In this document: positions 5,716 through 8,034 of the stretch, piece after piece
Layout: each line of letters begins with the position of its first letter
Position numbering within the stretch: position 1 is the stretch's first letter
Origin: an uncultured Ruminococcus sp.
GTDB lineage: Bacteria; Bacillota; Clostridia; Oscillospirales; CAG-272
DNA length: 8,034 bases
NCBI GenBank assembly: GCA_902782785.1
Contig: CACZOH010000243.1
Location: 1 to 8,034, forward strand
Reading direction: 5' to 3'
Translations under genes and position numbers: made by a program
Notes under the pieces: model-generated
Database searches by the model: none
Told to the model about the DNA's origin: nothing
The model's input: only the letters and a program-made list of their open reading frames with translations

Positions 5716-6894
5716 TTATTCTATAACTCTTGTCCTTATGATATTATCTATCGCCGCTATCTTTTCAACGGAGGACTGCGGAAGGGAGCCGTTTATTTCG
5801 ATTATCGTATAGGCGTTGTCGCCCTTGCTCTTGTTCACCATATTCGCAATATTCAGCTTTTCATCCGCTACGACCGTGGCGAGCTGTGCGACGATACCGG
5901 GGGTGTTCTTATGAAGCACGCAGAGTCTGTAATCTCCGCTGTGCGGAAGCGAAGCGTCCGGAAAGTTCACGCTGTTCGTTATATTTCCGTTCTCTATATA
6001 ATCGCGGAGCTCGTGCGCCGCCATTACCGCGCAGTTGTCCTCGGATTCCTCAGTCGACGCGCCGAGATGAGGTATGGCTATGACGTTCTTCATTCCCGCC
6101 GTTCTCGCGTTCGGGAAGTCCGTAACGTACGTTTTGACCTTACCTGATTCAAGCGCTTCCTCAAGCGCGTCGTCGTCTACGAGCGCGTCGCGCGCAAAGT
6201 TCAGTATAACGACGCCGTCCTTCATCTGATCGAATTCCGCCTTGCTTATCATCTTCTCCGTAGATTTTGCGGGGTCGGGATTCTTGATGAGCGGTACGTG
6301 AAGCGTTATGAAATCGCATATCGCGTAAAGCTCCTCGCGCGTTTTCACGCGCTTTACGTCGCGGGATATATTCCACGCCGCGTCTATCGTGATATACGGG
6401 TCGCAGCCGTAGACCTCCATGCCGAAGTGACGCGCGGTGTTGGAAAGCGGACCGCCTATCGCGCCGAGACCGATGACGCCGAGCTTTTTGCCGCGAAGCT
6501 CGTGACCTGCGAATTTTGATTTGTTCTTTTCGACCGACTTTGCAATATCGGGATCCGCCGCGTTTTCTCTTACCCACTCAACGCCGCCGATAATATCGCG
6601 CGACGCCAGAAGCATACCGGCTATTACAAGCTCCTTGACGGCGTTTGCGTTCGCACCCGGAGTGTTGAAGACAACGATCCCTTCTTCCGCACAGCGGTCA
6701 ACGGGTATGTTGTTTACGCCCGCGCCCGCTCTCGCTATCGCAAGCAGCTTGTTGTCGAATTCCATCTCGTGCATGGAGGCGGAACGGACAAGCACGGCGT
6801 CCGGGAATTTGAGATCCTCGCCGCAGATGTAATTGTTGTCGAATACTTCAAGTCCGAATTTGGATATCTTGTTTAAAAGTTTGATATTATACAT
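5716..6894 (-). CDS. serA: D-3-phosphoglycerate dehydrogenase, short ACT-containing form
   Basis: This cytosolic enzyme oxidises 3-phosphoglycerate to 3-phosphohydroxypyruvate with NAD+, the first step of serine biosynthesis. From the ATG at 6894 it has 392 residues. The substrate domain is N-terminal (RAGAGVNNIPVD at 55-66). The Rossmann motif GVIGLGAIGG is at 139-148. Catalytic Arg235 is in NFARDALVD, and catalytic His276 is in PHLGASTEES. A C-terminal ACT domain starts near 321 (DYRLCVLHKNTPGIVAQLAT) and probably mediates amino-acid feedback. The usual DVFxxEP segment that carries the catalytic Glu reads TDFPNARTAG (258-267) with no acidic residue at the expected place. The motif after Arg235 has Asp where Gly is common. 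An upstream in-frame GTG at 6960 lies inside serC and would add 22 residues unlike the family, so it was rejected. The gene is seven bases downstream of serC in the same operon, with a loosely spaced AAAGG upstream. Confidence 0.88.
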   Translation of the reverse strand: MYNIKLLNKISKFGLEVFDNNYICGEDLKFPDAVLVRSASMHEMEFDNKLLAIARAGAGVNNIPVDRCAEEGIVVFNTPGANANAVKELVIAGMLLASRDIIGGVEWVRENAADPDIAKSVEKNKSKFAGHELRGKKLGVIGLGAIGGPLSNTARHFGMEVYGCDPYITIDAAWNISRDVKRVKTREELYAICDFITLHVPLIKNPDPAKSTEKMISKAEFDQMKDGVVILNFARDALVDDDALEEALESGKVKTYVTDFPNARTAGMKNVIAIPHLGASTEESEDNCAVMAAHELRDYIENGNITNSVNFPDASLPHSGDYRLCVLHKNTPGIVAQLATVVADEKLNIANMVNKSKGDNAYTIIEINGSLPQSSVEKIAAIDNIIRTRVIE

Positions 6895-6901
6895 TTTCTT
6901 T

Positions 6902-7990
6902 TCAGCCTTTCGGATTGTTTTTTGCGAATTTTTCCATAAACGATACGAGAGCTTCCACACCCTCCTTCGGCATGGCGTTATATATGGATGCGCGCATACC
7001 GCCGACGGAGCGGTGTCCTTTTATGTTCTTGATATCGTTCTCCGACGCCTCCGCGGCGAATTTCGCGTCAAGGTCCGCGTCGCCGGTGACGAACGTCACG
7101 TTCATCATCGACCTGTGCTCACGCTCGACCGGTGCGATATAATAGCTCTGACTGTCAAGATAATCGTAGAGTATCGCGGCTTTCTTTTTGTTGTATTCCT
7201 TCATCGCCTCAAGTCCGCCGAGACTGAGAAGCCACTCGAACACAAGACCCGCAATGTATATCGGATAGCAGGGCGGAGTATTATACATCGAACCGTTTTC
7301 CGCCTGCACCTTGTAGTCCATGACCGTGGGTATATCTTCTCTTGCGTGACCTATGAGGTCCTCGCGCACTATGACTATCGTAACGCCCGCGGGAGCCACG
7401 TTTTTCTGCGCTCCGGCGTAAATAAGCCCGAATTTCGATACGTCAACGGGTTCGGACAGTATGCACGACGACATATCCGCGACGAGCGGAACGCTGCCCG
7501 TGTCCGGTATGTAATTGTATTTCGTGCCGTAGATCGTGTTGTTGAAGCAGATGTGGAGATAATCCGCGTCCGCTCTTACGTCGTCTTTTGATATATGCGG
7601 AACGTACGTAAAGTTTTTGTCCTTTGACGAGGCAACGGCGACGGCGTCCCCGTATTTCTGCCCTTCCTTGAAAGCCTTGGTGGAGAACTGTCCGGACAGT
7701 ATGTAATCCGCTTTTTTGTTGACCATAAGGTTGAGCGGTACGGACGCGAACTGAAGCGACGCGCCTCCCTGAAGAAACAGGACCTTGTAGTTATCGGGAA
7801 TATTCATAAGAGTGCGGAGCGACGCCTCCGCGCCCGTGATTATTTTTTCATAAGGCTTGGATCTGTGGCTCATCTCCATAACGGACATACCGCTGTCTTT
7901 GTACTCGGTTAGCTCCGACGCCGCTTTTTCAAGCACGGGCAGGGGGAGCATTGAGGGTCCCGCGGAAAAATTGTATACTCTCACTTTCAT
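6902..7990 (-). CDS. serC: Phosphoserine aminotransferase
   Basis: This cytosolic PLP enzyme transfers an amino group from glutamate to 3-phosphohydroxypyruvate, giving O-phosphoserine. It acts directly after SerA, whose gene is immediately downstream. The protein has 362 residues from the ATG at 7990, the normal family length. It begins VYNFSAGPSMLP (5-16). GGASLQF (75-81) is the PLP-phosphate loop, Asp172 in VADMSS contacts the PLP ring nitrogen, and Lys196 in YAGAQKN is the Schiff-base lysine. HRSVGGMRASIYNAMP (326-341) carries substrate-binding arginines. An in-frame TTG at 8002 would add four residues, but AAAGGA between the two starts suits the ATG better, although its spacing is short. 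The serine phosphatase gene (serB) needed to finish the pathway is not in the window. Confidence 0.95.
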   Translation of the reverse strand: MKVRVYNFSAGPSMLPLPVLEKAASELTEYKDSGMSVMEMSHRSKPYEKIITGAEASLRTLMNIPDNYKVLFLQGGASLQFASVPLNLMVNKKADYILSGQFSTKAFKEGQKYGDAVAVASSKDKNFTYVPHISKDDVRADADYLHICFNNTIYGTKYNYIPDTGSVPLVADMSSCILSEPVDVSKFGLIYAGAQKNVAPAGVTIVIVREDLIGHAREDIPTVMDYKVQAENGSMYNTPPCYPIYIAGLVFEWLLSLGGLEAMKEYNKKKAAILYDYLDSQSYYIAPVEREHRSMMNVTFVTGDADLDAKFAAEASENDIKNIKGHRSVGGMRASIYNAMPKEGVEALVSFMEKFAKNNPKG

Positions 7991-8021
7991 ATTTCCTTTC
8001 AAATTGTATGGTATTTACGAT

Positions 8022-8034
8022 ATTATATACAAAA
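8022..8034 (-). promoter_or_regulatory. Partial promoter of serC-serA (-10 box)
   Basis: On the minus strand TATAAT lies at 8022-8027. The -35 box would fall beyond the right edge. Transcription would begin near 8015, giving a leader of only about 25 bases before serC. If this is the real promoter, there is no room for a T-box or other riboswitch leader. Confidence 0.5.

Noticed and set aside
5597..5812. A 71-codon plus-strand open frame after the esterase
   Set aside because: It runs through the terminator hairpin and antisense to the end of serA, with no ribosome site or domain.
6895..6960. N-terminal extension of serA from a GTG at 6960
   Set aside because: It would overlap serC by about 60 bases and add residues not typical of SerA. 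The ATG at 6894 gives the normal family start.
6833..7591. A 252-codon plus-strand open frame across serA and serC
   Set aside because: It lies antisense to two well-supported enzymes and crosses their junction, with no recognisable domain.
5716..7990. serA-serC as a serine supply for the NRPS-like pathway
   Set aside because: The two operons converge with a strong terminator between them, and the adenylation domain does not look amino-acid-specific. Proximity alone is not evidence of a link.

Overview
The window looks like a chromosomal segment of an anaerobic, gut-type Firmicute in class Clostridia. The evidence is strong sigma-A promoters in AT-rich gaps, AGGAGG-type ribosome binding sites, a WYL-family regulator and SerA/SerC proteins of clostridial type, and coding regions with a clear preference for G/C at third positions. 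The assignment to Clostridia is inferred from protein style, not from a marker gene.

Layout from left to right. (1) Positions 1-357, minus strand: the N-terminal third of a WYL-type DNA-binding regulator that runs off the left edge. Its sigma-A promoter carries an inverted repeat between the -35 and -10 boxes. (2) Positions 358-671: a non-coding divergent region holding that promoter, two consecutive terminator-like hairpins pointing rightward, and a near-consensus extended -10 promoter for the rightward operon. (3) Positions 672-5612, plus strand: a tight three-gene operon. It encodes a small STAS-domain protein (anti-sigma-factor-antagonist type), a 996-residue single-module NRPS-like protein with adenylation, carrier and condensation domains in that order, and a type-B carboxylesterase with a C-terminal membrane anchor. 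The last two genes overlap by four bases. (4) Positions 5669-5705: a strong hairpin serving as a shared terminator for the converging operons. (5) Positions 5716-7990, minus strand: serA and serC, the first two committed enzymes of serine biosynthesis, transcribed serC then serA from a promoter whose -10 box is just inside the right edge.

The serine genes are ordinary metabolism. The unusual part is the STAS/NRPS-like/esterase operon. Its adenylation domain lacks the aspartate that normally holds the alpha-amino group of an amino acid. Its condensation domain is last and has an intact HHxxxDG motif, and no thioesterase or reductase domain follows. The next gene encodes a membrane-tethered hydrolase. 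A reasonable inference is a compact pathway that activates a carboxylic acid, loads it on the carrier, joins it to a free amine or alcohol acceptor, and processes the product at the membrane, with a phosphorylation-switch STAS protein as regulator or partner. The product is not predictable from the sequence.
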